This document shows positions 23,994-30,894 of a stretch of DNA of 31,211 bases, in pieces. The stretch's first letter is position 1. The number at the start of each line of letters is the position of its first letter. Where the stretch lies: positions 1 through 31,211 of the forward strand of contig URMC01000011.1 in assembly GCA_900548735.1 (NCBI GenBank). Direction: 5' to 3'. The stretch comes from an uncultured Eubacteriales bacterium. GTDB lineage: Bacteria; Bacillota; Clostridia; Oscillospirales; CAG-272. The notes below the pieces were generated by a model that saw only the letters and a list, made by a program, of their open reading frames with translations, made no database searches and was not told where the DNA came from. Position numbers and translations under genes: made by a program.

Positions 23994-24021
23994 ATTATAT
24001 ACAAAACAGCAATTTCGTCAA
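23994..24021 (-). promoter_or_regulatory. Sigma-A promoter of the minus-strand operon
   Basis: On the minus strand, TTGACG (complement of 24016-24021) and TATAAT (complement of 23994-23999) with a 16-base spacer, about 33 bases ahead of the AI-2E start codon. It is divergent from the ispE promoter. Confidence 0.8.
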
Positions 24022-24069
24022 GAGTAAAGTGCCTCTTTTTTTGAAAATTCATAAAAAGTTGGCAATGTG

Positions 24070-24098
24070 TTGAAAATGCAAGAAAAATGTGGTATGAT
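24070..24098 (+). promoter_or_regulatory. Sigma-A promoter of ispE-pyk
   Basis: TTGAAA (24070-24075) and TATGAT (24093-24098), spacer 17 bases, 30 bases ahead of the ispE start codon. Confidence 0.75.
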
Positions 24099-24128
24099 AA
24101 AAAAGAATTTTTCAAAAGGAGCGGCGGG

Positions 24129-25016
24129 ATGATACAGGAGTGTGCAAGGGCAAAAATCAATCTGTTTCTTGAAATCACGGGCAAGCGGCCGGACGGGTAT
24201 CACGATCTTGTGACCGTAATGCAGACCGTGTCACTCGCGGACACGCTGACCTTTGAGCGGTCGCCTGTGCCCGGGGTTCACCTCACGGTGAACGGCAACG
24301 TGCCTGCCGGGGGGGAGAATCTGGTCTGCCGTGCGGCAAATGCGTTTTTTGCTACTACCGGCGCGCCGTTTGGCGTGAATGTGACCCTGCAAAAAAACAT
24401 TCCGGTCTCCGCAGGGCTTGGCGGGGGGAGTGCTGACGCGGCGGCAACTTTGCGCGCGCTGAATTGCCTTTCGGAGAAAAAACTTTCCCGCGAGCGCCTG
24501 CTGCAACTGGCGCTTTCCGTCGGTGCCGATGTGCCGTTTTTAGTGGAGGGCGGGCTTGCCGTCTGCCGCGGCGTGGGGGAGAGAATCACCCCTGTTTCTT
24601 ACACCGTACCGGGGGTAATTGTGGTGGCAATCGGCAAAGAAAGCGTCTCCACCCCCGCCGCGTTTGCCGCGCTGGATCGGATGCACGATAACTTCATCGG
24701 TTTCAACCCTCATCCGGCGCTTCGGGAGTGGGAGCAGTTGCCCGGCTCCGCCACACTGCCGCGCGGTGCCGCGTTCAACCGTTTTGAAGAGGCGATCCTG
24801 CCGGGGTGCCCGGAGGCAACTTCCATCCGACAGACATTGCGAAATTTCGGCGCCGCCGTCGCGCAGATGAGCGGCAGCGGGCCATCGGTTTTCGGCGTGT
24901 TCGATACGCAGACCGCCGCCGAAACCGCGGCAAGGGAACTGGAAAACAACGGCGCGCGGGCATTTGTCTGCCGCGCGGAACCGAGAACCGAAACAGAAGA
25001 AGGAGCGGTCATATGA
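24129..25016 (+). CDS. ispE: 4-diphosphocytidyl-2-C-methyl-D-erythritol kinase
   Basis: A 295-residue GHMP-family kinase that phosphorylates CDP-methylerythritol in the MEP isoprenoid pathway. ARAKINLFLEITGKRPDGYH carries the catalytic Lys9. The ATP-binding loop IPVSAGLGGGSADAA is at residues 91-105. VGADVPF contains the catalytic Asp134, and MSGSGPSVFGVF is the C-terminal GHMP motif. The ATG at 24129 follows AAGGAG by 7 bases; a longer in-frame start at 24087 overlaps the -10 region and is rejected. It overlaps pyk by 4 bases (ATGA), an unusual pairing of isoprenoid synthesis with glycolysis. Confidence 0.97.
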   Translation: MIQECARAKINLFLEITGKRPDGYHDLVTVMQTVSLADTLTFERSPVPGVHLTVNGNVPAGGENLVCRAANAFFATTGAPFGVNVTLQKNIPVSAGLGGGSADAAATLRALNCLSEKKLSRERLLQLALSVGADVPFLVEGGLAVCRGVGERITPVSYTVPGVIVVAIGKESVSTPAAFAALDRMHDNFIGFNPHPALREWEQLPGSATLPRGAAFNRFEEAILPGCPEATSIRQTLRNFGAAVAQMSGSGPSVFGVFDTQTAAETAARELENNGARAFVCRAEPRTETEEGAVI

Positions 25017-26431
25017 GAAAAACCAAAATCGTTTGTACCATCGGCCCCGCCAGCAGTGACGAGGTCACTTTTGCGGCGATGTGCAACGCCGGGCTGAATG
25101 TGGCACGGCTGAACTTTTCACACGGTACCCATGCCGACCATCAGGAGAAAATCAACATGATCAAGCGCGTGCGGGAGACACTGAATCTTCCCATCGCCAT
25201 CATGTTGGATACCAAAGGTCCCGAATACCGGATCGGGACGTTCAAAGAGGGAAAAATCCACCTTTCCGACGGGGATGAATTTACGTTTACCGCCCGTAAA
25301 GTGGAAGGGGACAACCGGGAGGTCAGCGTCAACTACCCCGGCATCGCCGAAGATCTGACGGTGGGCGACCGCATTCTGGTCAATAACGGGCTGGTGATTT
25401 TTGAGGTGACCGACACCACCGATACGGACGTGCACTGCCGCGTGCTGACGGGTGGGGAGCTTTCCGACCGCAAGAGCATGAGCTTCCCCGGTAAGCTCCT
25501 GAATCAGCCGTACCTGAGCGAGCAGGATAAAGAAGATCTTTTGTTCGGTATCCGCAATGAAGTGGATTTTATCGCCGCTTCCTTTGTTTCCCGCAAGCAG
25601 GATCTCGTGGACCTGAAAGCCTTTCTTGCCGCCAACGGCGGGGAGGGGATTGATGTGATTGCCAAAATCGAAAACCGCGCCGGCATTGAAAATATTGAAG
25701 AGATCTGTGAGGAGTGCGAGGGCATTATGATCGGCAGGGGCGACCTTGGGGTCGAAATTCCCTTTGTGGAGCTGCCCGCCACGCAGAAGCATCTCATCAC
25801 CAAATGCCGCCTGCTCGGCAAGCGCGTGATTACGGCAACCGAAATGCTGGAATCCATGATTCACAACCCGCGCCCCACGAGAGCCGAAATCTCCGACGTG
25901 GCAAACGCGGTGTATGACGGCACCAGTGCCGTGATGCTCTCCGGTGAGTCCGCCGCCGGCAAATACCCGGTAGAGACCGTGCGCACCATGGCGGAAATCG
26001 TAGAGGAAACCGAGAAACACATTCCGTACGGCGAGCAGTTCCGCGCGCATCACGATTTCAAAATCAAAAACAAAGTGGACGCCATTTCCCATGCCACCTG
26101 CGGCATGGCGATCGACATCGACGCCAAGGCGATTGTGGTGACTTCCATGTCCGGCATGACCGTGCGCATGGTCTCCCGTTTCCGTGCCCCGGCGGACATC
26201 ATCGGTATGGCAACCAACCGCAAGGTCTGGTATAAGCTGGCGCTTTCCTGGGGCGTGCTTCCGGTATTGAGCGAGAAGTTCAACTCCACCGACGTGCTCT
26301 TTTACCACGCGCTCCGCGCGGCAAAAGAGGCATTCCACCTGCAAAAAGGAGACAGCATCGTGGTCACGGGCGGCATCCCCAATGGCAGTTCCGGCAATAC
26401 CGATACGATTAAAATGATGACCGTAGAATAA
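25013..26431 (+). CDS. pyk: Pyruvate kinase
   Basis: A 472-residue glycolytic enzyme converting phosphoenolpyruvate and ADP to pyruvate and ATP. The N-terminus MRKTKIVCTIGPASS is canonical. IMLDTKGPEYRIG is the conserved substrate-site segment, with Tyr where Ile is usual. KIENRAGIENIEEI, then MIGRGDLGVEIP, then ATEMLESMIHNPRPTRAE complete the active site and family signature. The C-terminal regulatory domain (residues about 350-472) ends VVTGGIPNGSSGNTDTIKM. It lacks the PEP-utiliser extension seen in Bacillus pyruvate kinase. AAGGAGCGG precedes the ATG at 25013, which overlaps the ispE stop. A strong hairpin terminator follows at once. Confidence 0.98.
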   Translation: MRKTKIVCTIGPASSDEVTFAAMCNAGLNVARLNFSHGTHADHQEKINMIKRVRETLNLPIAIMLDTKGPEYRIGTFKEGKIHLSDGDEFTFTARKVEGDNREVSVNYPGIAEDLTVGDRILVNNGLVIFEVTDTTDTDVHCRVLTGGELSDRKSMSFPGKLLNQPYLSEQDKEDLLFGIRNEVDFIAASFVSRKQDLVDLKAFLAANGGEGIDVIAKIENRAGIENIEEICEECEGIMIGRGDLGVEIPFVELPATQKHLITKCRLLGKRVITATEMLESMIHNPRPTRAEISDVANAVYDGTSAVMLSGESAAGKYPVETVRTMAEIVEETEKHIPYGEQFRAHHDFKIKNKVDAISHATCGMAIDIDAKAIVVTSMSGMTVRMVSRFRAPADIIGMATNRKVWYKLALSWGVLPVLSEKFNSTDVLFYHALRAAKEAFHLQKGDSIVVTGGIPNGSSGNTDTIKMMTVE

Positions 26432-26437
26432 AGCGGA

Positions 26438-26474
26438 AAAAGGAAAGGACTGCCATCGGCAGTCCTTTCCTTTT
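26438..26474. terminator. Terminator between pyk and the S1-domain gene
   Basis: Arms 26438-26454 and 26458-26474 form a perfect 17-bp stem with a 3-base loop, ending in TTTT on the plus strand and in a T-run on the minus strand. It probably serves both convergent genes. Confidence 0.9.
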
Positions 26475-26479
26475 CAGGC

Positions 26480-27436
26480 TTAAAACACGGTCTCGATCAG
26501 CCGCGCGCTGGCGGCGGGGGAATACTTCCAATAGGTAATATGTTCCGTGACTTTTGTATCAATGAAGTATTTGGGCACTTCCGGAAATTCGGGGGAGGCG
26601 GCGGAGTCCACAATCACCAGCTTGACTTTCATCCGCTCCGGCAGAATGCTTTTGATGTAGACCGCGGCAAGATCGCCCACGGCGGTGCGCACCGGCTGCC
26701 CCGCGTTGTTGCGCAACTCCGCCAGCCCCGCGAGATTGGGTGCCAGTTCCACGAAAATCCCGTAGGGTTCGATGCTCCGCACCCGCCCGGTCACGGTCTG
26801 CCCCGCCTCAAAGCGCACGGCGTTTTCCTCCCATGTGCCGAGCAGTTCTTTCAGAGTGACAAAAATGCGGTAAAGTTCCGTATCCACGCTTTTCACCGCC
26901 ACGGCAAGGTTCATCCCGACCGACAACCGGTCGCGCGGGTGAGAAATACGGGAGACCGAAATGCAGTCAATGGAAAGCAGGGAGGAAAGCCCGCACCCGA
27001 TGTCCACAAACGCCCCGTAGGTTTCCAGGTGTGTCACCTTTGCCGGCAGGAGATCGCCCGGGGAGAGTGTCCGGAAAAAGGCTTCGGCACAGTCCGACTG
27101 CGCTGCCCGGCGGGAAAGGTATGCCACCGGCTCCCCCTCCTCCTCGCCGATCCGCAGAATTTTAAAGGCGACCGGCTTGCCCACGCGCGTGATAACGGCA
27201 ATGTCCTTTACGTGCTCTCCGGGGCGGCACCAGACCGCCTCCTCGCGCTCCATAATCCCGCGCATACAGCCAAGCTCCACGTGCAGGCGCATCCGGTTGT
27301 CGCAAAGCAGTGCCGGCGCTTCCAGAATGCGCCCCGCCTCCATTGCGCGGGTCAGTTCTTCGCGGGAGGAGAGCGCCGCGCGGTTTTCCGGCGTTTTCCA
27401 AAGGCACCCCTCCGGCAGATACGGATAGTCTTTCAT
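26480..27436 (-). CDS. S1 RNA-binding domain protein
   Basis: A 318-residue cytoplasmic RNA-binding protein. Two clear S1 repeats are visible: residues about 125-197 (GDLLPAKVTHLETYGAFVDIG) and 208-275 (GQTVTGRVRSIEPYGIFVELA, ending MKVKLVIVD). Residues about 50-115 look like a degenerate third repeat (LHVELGCMRGIMEREEA, then DIAVITRVGKPVAFKI). This is the short S1-like protein often annotated as ribosomal protein S1 in Clostridia; it is shorter than the four- to six-repeat true S1, so a translation-linked RNA-binding role is likely but unproven. GAGGAGG precedes the ATG. It is transcribed opposite to both neighbours; no convincing promoter was found in the 260 bases upstream. Confidence 0.88.
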   Translation of the reverse strand: MKDYPYLPEGCLWKTPENRAALSSREELTRAMEAGRILEAPALLCDNRMRLHVELGCMRGIMEREEAVWCRPGEHVKDIAVITRVGKPVAFKILRIGEEEGEPVAYLSRRAAQSDCAEAFFRTLSPGDLLPAKVTHLETYGAFVDIGCGLSSLLSIDCISVSRISHPRDRLSVGMNLAVAVKSVDTELYRIFVTLKELLGTWEENAVRFEAGQTVTGRVRSIEPYGIFVELAPNLAGLAELRNNAGQPVRTAVGDLAAVYIKSILPERMKVKLVIVDSAASPEFPEVPKYFIDTKVTEHITYWKYSPAASARLIETVF

Positions 27437-27624
27437 ATTTTTCTACCTCCTCAGGCTTGTTTTTCAGAAAACCTTATGCGCGCCGGCGGGGAAATAGACG
27501 TTTCGCCCGCAAGAAATAATGAAATGCAGACTCAGAAAAACAGAGCAAATAGGGTAAAAACAGGAGAAAAAACGAGATAGAGAATTGCTAAATCAAAATT
27601 TCCGAAATTTTTTTCAAAAAAGGC

Positions 27625-27653
27625 TTGACAAGGGGGTACCCCTGTGCTATAAT
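27625..27653 (+). promoter_or_regulatory. Strong sigma-A promoter of rplM-rpsI with a palindrome in the spacer
   Basis: TTGACA (27625-27630) and TATAAT (27648-27653), both perfect, 17-base spacer, plus an extended -10 TG at 27645-27646. The spacer contains the 10-base palindrome GGGGTACCCC (27633-27642). The leader is short (about 37 bases), leaving no room for a structured ribosomal-protein leader. Confidence 0.9.
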
Positions 27654-27696
27654 GTGCAAGTCTGAAAAAACACAATTTTTTACGGAGGAATCTGCA

Positions 27697-28119
27697 ATGT
27701 CCACTTTTATGGCAAAAGCCGAGACGATCGAGCGCAAATGGTACGTCATTGATGCCGCCGATAAGCCTCTCGGAAGAACCGCCGTCACCGCGGCAAATAT
27801 TCTGCGCGGCAAGCACCGCCCCGAATTCACCCCCCATGTTGACTGCGGCGAGTTCGTAATCATCATCAACGCTGAAAAAGCAATTCTGACCGGCAAGAAG
27901 CTGGAGCAGAAGTACTATCACCGTCACTCCGGTTACATCGGCGGTCTGAAGTCGGTTCAGTACAAAACCCTGATGGCAACCAAGCCTGAGCTGGCAATGG
28001 AGCTGGCTGTCAAGGGGATGCTGCCCCACAACACGCTGGGTGACAAGGCAATGACCCGCCTGAAGGTCTATGCCGGCGCTGAGCACGCACAGGCTGCTCA
28101 GAAGCCCATCGAACTGTAA
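27697..28119 (+). CDS. rplM: 50S ribosomal protein L13
   Basis: A 140-residue large-subunit assembly protein. The conserved N-terminus (KAETIERKWYVIDAADKPLG) is followed by RTAVTAANILRGKHRPEFTP, then AVKGMLPHNTLGDKAMTRLKVYAG. The ATG at 27697 follows ACGGAGGA and matches family length; a longer frame reaching back to 27625 runs through the promoter. The gene is followed after 20 bases by rpsI, the usual pairing. Confidence 0.99.
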   Translation: MSTFMAKAETIERKWYVIDAADKPLGRTAVTAANILRGKHRPEFTPHVDCGEFVIIINAEKAILTGKKLEQKYYHRHSGYIGGLKSVQYKTLMATKPELAMELAVKGMLPHNTLGDKAMTRLKVYAGAEHAQAAQKPIEL

Positions 28120-28139
28120 GGAAAGGACGGTAACTGAGA

Positions 28140-28541
28140 ATGTATACAAGTGCAAAGCCTTACTTCTACGGCACCGGTAGAAGAAAGAAATCCATCGCCC
28201 GCGTCCGCATCGTTCCGGGCACCGGCGTGATTACCATCAACGGCAGAGATATTGACGATTACTTTGGGCTTGAAACCCTGAAGCTCATCGTCAACCAGCC
28301 TTTCGGCGTCACCGGTACCGAGGGCAAGTTTGACATCATCGCCACCGTTACCGGCGGCGGTATCACCGGTCAGGCAGGCGCTATCCGTCACGGCCTTTCC
28401 CGTGCACTGCTTCAGGCTGACCCCAACTATCGCACAGCTCTCAAAGCTGCCGGGTTCCTGACGCGCGACCCTCGTATGAAGGAAAGAAAGAAGTACGGTC
28501 TCAAAGCCGCACGTCGCGCTCCTCAGTTCTCCAAGAGATGA
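28140..28541 (+). CDS. rpsI: 30S ribosomal protein S9
   Basis: A 133-residue small-subunit protein whose C-terminal tail reaches the P-site tRNA. GTGRRKKSIARVRIVPG near the N-terminus, GGGITGQAGAIRHGLSRAL in the middle, and the C-terminal RDPRMKERKKYGLKAARRAPQFSKR with the invariant final SKR are all normal. AAAGGA lies about 12 bases upstream of the ATG, somewhat long, but the next in-frame start would remove conserved residues. It is cotranscribed with rplM and followed by an intrinsic terminator. Confidence 0.99.
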   Translation: MYTSAKPYFYGTGRRKKSIARVRIVPGTGVITINGRDIDDYFGLETLKLIVNQPFGVTGTEGKFDIIATVTGGGITGQAGAIRHGLSRALLQADPNYRTALKAAGFLTRDPRMKERKKYGLKAARRAPQFSKR

Positions 28542-28548
28542 TTTTTTT

Positions 28549-28578
28549 CGAAAAGACTGCCGAAAGGCAGTCTTTTCG
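28549..28578 (+). terminator. Terminator after rpsI
   Basis: CGAAAAGACTGCC (28549-28561) and GGCAGTCTTTTCG (28566-28578) form a perfect 13-bp stem capped by a GAAA tetraloop; TGTCTTTATT follows. The stem core ACTGCC/GGCAGT recurs in the pyk terminator. Confidence 0.85.
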
Positions 28579-28609
28579 TGTCTTTATTACCTTTTTTTCA
28601 GGAGGGGTT

Positions 28610-29386
28610 ATGTTCCGCAAAAAGGCAAAGATCAACCACCCGTGGGAGGGCAGAATTTTGCCGTTCCGGATGATCGGCAAGGTGTATTTCGTCGGCACTT
28701 ACCAGGCGTCGTCTCATCTGATCGATACCGGTGACGGGCTGATTCTGATTGACACCGGGTATGCCAATACACTGTATCTGGTGTTGGATTCCATTCGTCG
28801 CCTCGGGTTTGACATTGACGATATCCGGTATCTCGTGCATACGCACTGGCATCATGACCATACGGAGGCAACGGCGTATCTGTTGCCGCTGTTGCCCGCC
28901 GCAAAAACTGTGATCGGGCAAAAGGATGCGGCGGCTGTCCGGAAAGCGGGATATTTTACGCCGGATATCCTCGTTAAAGACGGTGACGTGCTCACGCTTG
29001 GGGATACGTCGATCCGTTTCCTGGAAACGCCGGGGCATACCGAGGGCACGGTCTCGCTGTTTTTCGATGTTGCGGAAGCTGGGAAAACTTACCGCGCCGG
29101 AATGTTTGGCGGGGCAGGGCGCAACACGCTGACCAAACAGTACCTGAAAACCTATCCCACCTGCCGGAGCGACTATCGGCAAAGCCTTGCGCGCCTGAAA
29201 AACGAACAGGTGGACGTGATGCTGGGCAACCACGTCTGGAACAACGATACCGAGGAAAAGGGGAAAGCCTTTTTGGCAGACCCCACGCACAACCCGTTTA
29301 TTGACGATAAATTGTTCGGGCGTTTTTTGGATTACTGCGGCGCGAAACTGGATGAACTGGAAGCGAAAGAGCGTGAAACCAACTGA
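28610..29386 (+). CDS. Metallo-beta-lactamase-fold hydrolase
   Basis: A 258-residue protein of the metallo-beta-lactamase superfamily. The zinc-binding motif HxHxDH is seen as His79, His81, Asp83, His84 in HTHWHHDHTEA. A third ligand is in ETPGHTEGTVSLFF, and GNHVW occupies the position of a later ligand. The strand-turn LIDTGDGLILIDTGYANT before the motif and the C-terminal NPFIDDKLFGRFLDYC segment resemble the B3-like branch. No signal peptide is present, so it is cytoplasmic, and substrate cannot be deduced; most such proteins are not antibiotic-degrading enzymes. AGGAGGGG precedes the ATG at 28610. No promoter is visible after the rpsI terminator, so it may depend on readthrough. Confidence 0.88.
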   Translation: MFRKKAKINHPWEGRILPFRMIGKVYFVGTYQASSHLIDTGDGLILIDTGYANTLYLVLDSIRRLGFDIDDIRYLVHTHWHHDHTEATAYLLPLLPAAKTVIGQKDAAAVRKAGYFTPDILVKDGDVLTLGDTSIRFLETPGHTEGTVSLFFDVAEAGKTYRAGMFGGAGRNTLTKQYLKTYPTCRSDYRQSLARLKNEQVDVMLGNHVWNNDTEEKGKAFLADPTHNPFIDDKLFGRFLDYCGAKLDELEAKERETN

Positions 29387-29393
29387 TTTTCAT

Positions 29394-29431
29394 AAAAAAC
29401 AGAGGCGGACTGTTGTCCGCTTTTGTTTTTT
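29394..29431 (+). terminator. Terminator after the hydrolase gene
   Basis: AAAAAACAGAGGCGGAC (29394-29410) pairs with GTCCGCTTTTGTTTTTT (29415-29431) around TGTT; three A-T/G-T pairs bridge the two parts of the stem. The A-run and T-run make it potentially bidirectional. Confidence 0.88.
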
Positions 29432-29442
29432 GCGCGAAGGGC

Positions 29443-29471
29443 TTGACAGAATACTCCGGCTTTGATATAAT
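29443..29471 (+). promoter_or_regulatory. Sigma-A promoter of the PAP2-like gene
   Basis: Perfect TTGACA (29443-29448) and perfect TATAAT (29466-29471), spacer 17 bases. It leaves a leader of about 75 bases with no clear structure. Confidence 0.88.
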
Positions 29472-29552
29472 AGCGGTGATATGTAGTTATAAAAACCGTT
29501 TTATGCCGTAAAAAATAACAAAATTCGATTTTTTAAGGCAAAGGAGGACAAA

Positions 29553-30155
29553 ATGACAGGTACCGCAAAAGAAAAGGTGTGTAAAGTAATCCGCGTGCTG
29601 ACCGTGGCGCCGCTGCTTGCGTTTGCCGCGCTGACAATTCTGTATTTTGCAAAACCGGAGGTGTTTGCCACAGGGGAGAATACAGGGCTTGCAAATTATC
29701 TTTTCGGCGTGTTGTTTTTAACGGTCTTTCCGCTTCTTGCCTATCCGTTGCAGCCGATTGTTCCCGGCTTCCGGGGAAAGGGGCGGGAAGGGCAACGGAA
29801 CCTTGCCATCCTGATGGCGGTCATCGGCTATATCGGCGCGACCATTTATGCCTTTGCCGCAGGCACACCGGCGGGTTTTCGCGTGGTGGTGCTTTCCTAT
29901 CTTTTTTCCGGCGTGCTGATTCTGGTATTCAATAAGGTGTTTCATATCCGTGCCAGCGGGCATGCCTGCGGGGTGGCGGGGCCCGTGGCGTATCTCCTGT
30001 ATTTTTTAGGTCCCGTGGCGCTTGGTGGGGTGCTTTTGATGGCGGTGGTTTTCTGGGCGTCGCTGGCGATGAGGCGGCACACCCTGCCGCAACTGCTGAC
30101 CGGGGCGCTGATTTCCGTGGCATCCATTGCGTTTCTGATTCTGATTTTGCTGTAA
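29553..30155 (+). CDS. PAP2-like integral membrane protein
   Basis: A 200-residue protein with about six hydrophobic segments. Two features suggest the PAP2 (type 2 phosphatidic acid phosphatase) superfamily: Ser135-Gly136-His137 in RASGHACGVAGP, and about 40 residues later RRHTLPQLLTGA (Arg174/175, His176), similar in pattern to the third PAP2 motif with Gln where many members have Asp. The first motif is not clear. If the assignment is right, it would act on a membrane-bound phosphate ester at the cell surface; a non-catalytic relative is equally possible. AAAGGAGG precedes the ATG. It is monocistronic between a consensus promoter and a terminator. Confidence 0.72.
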   Translation: MTGTAKEKVCKVIRVLTVAPLLAFAALTILYFAKPEVFATGENTGLANYLFGVLFLTVFPLLAYPLQPIVPGFRGKGREGQRNLAILMAVIGYIGATIYAFAAGTPAGFRVVVLSYLFSGVLILVFNKVFHIRASGHACGVAGPVAYLLYFLGPVALGGVLLMAVVFWASLAMRRHTLPQLLTGALISVASIAFLILILL

Positions 30156-30171
30156 AACCCATTCAAAATTC

Positions 30172-30198
30172 AAAAAAGGCGGGCAACCGCCTTTTTTT
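30172..30198 (+). terminator. Intrinsic terminator after the PAP2-like gene
   Basis: AAAAAAGGCGG (30172-30182) and CCGCCTTTTTT (30187-30197) form an 11-bp stem with a GCAA tetraloop; a further T follows. Confidence 0.92.
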
Positions 30199-30249
30199 GA
30201 CAATCAAACCGCAAAAACTACTTTTTTCAAAAAATATTTATATAAATTA

Positions 30250-30278
30250 TAGACAAAGGCATAAAAAAATGATATAAT
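30250..30278 (+). promoter_or_regulatory. Sigma-A promoter of the NuoE/NuoF-like operon
   Basis: TAGACA (30250-30255) and perfect TATAAT (30273-30278), spacer 17 bases, preceded by an A/T-rich stretch. The leader is about 90 bases and contains a possible weak hairpin (GTGCCG/CGGTGC near 30312-30326). Confidence 0.8.
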
Positions 30279-30375
30279 AGACAAGTACGACGTTTGTTAC
30301 TCGGAAAGACGTGCCGCCACGGTGCGCGCAGACGGTACAAAAACATTTTTTCTGTTTTTAGGAGGAATCTGAACC

Positions 30376-30873
30376 ATGAAAAAGAAGTTGACTACGGTCG
30401 AATTTCGTGGCACAAAAGAGCAGGAAGAAGAACTTCTCAAAGTGATTGAAAAGCACAAGGGCGAAAAGGGCAGCATGATGCCCATTTTGCAGGAAGCACA
30501 GGCAATCTACGGATACCTGCCCGCCGAAGTGCAGAAGATTATTGCCGAGAAGACCGGCGTTTCCCAGGAGGAAATTTTCGGGATTATTTCTTTCTACGCT
30601 CAGTTCAAACTCAATCCGGATGGGCAAGTGGCGATTGCGGTATGTCTGGGCACCGCGTGCTATGTCAAAGGCTCCGGCGAGCTGGTGGAGGCAATCGAAA
30701 ACGATCTGCACATCCAGAACGGCAGCACTTCTGCCGACGGCAAGTTCTCTCTGGAGGCAACGCGTTGCATCGGCGCCTGCGGTCTTGCCCCCGTTCTGAC
30801 GGTGAACGGCGAGGTATACGGTCGGCTGACCAAAGCGGATATTCCCGGCATCCTTGCCAAATACAAGGACTGA
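30376..30873 (+). CDS. hndA: NuoE-like [2Fe-2S] subunit of an NAD(P)-linked hydrogenase or oxidoreductase
   Basis: A 165-residue thioredoxin-like ferredoxin. Four cysteines bind a [2Fe-2S] cluster: Cys90 and Cys95 (CLGTAC) and Cys131 and Cys135 (CIGAC). The N-terminal helical region contains MMPILQEAQAIYGYLP and the conserved SQEEIFGIISFYAQF. This is the small subunit of NuoE/HndA/HydC type, which with an NuoF-like partner forms the diaphorase part of electron-bifurcating [FeFe]-hydrogenases or related complexes in anaerobes. The NuoF-like gene starts 21 bases downstream. AGGAGGA precedes the ATG. The hnd symbol is inferred from lineage and length; the catalytic subunit lies outside the window. 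Confidence 0.9.
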   Translation: MKKKLTTVEFRGTKEQEEELLKVIEKHKGEKGSMMPILQEAQAIYGYLPAEVQKIIAEKTGVSQEEIFGIISFYAQFKLNPDGQVAIAVCLGTACYVKGSGELVEAIENDLHIQNGSTSADGKFSLEATRCIGACGLAPVLTVNGEVYGRLTKADIPGILAKYKD

Positions 30874-30894
30874 TCGAAAGTGAGGATAGGAACG

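Noticed and set aside
25118..26344. 408-codon minus-strand frame opposite pyk
   Set aside because: Shadow frame of a certain gene; no ribosome binding site or domain.
27654..27696. Structured L13 autoregulatory leader
   Set aside because: Only about 37 bases lie between the predicted transcript start and the start codon, and no conserved fold is visible.
30200..30300. Redox-repressor (Rex-type) operator at the hydrogenase-like operon
   Set aside because: The region is A/T-rich but contains no TTGTTAA-N4-TTAACAA-like inverted repeat.
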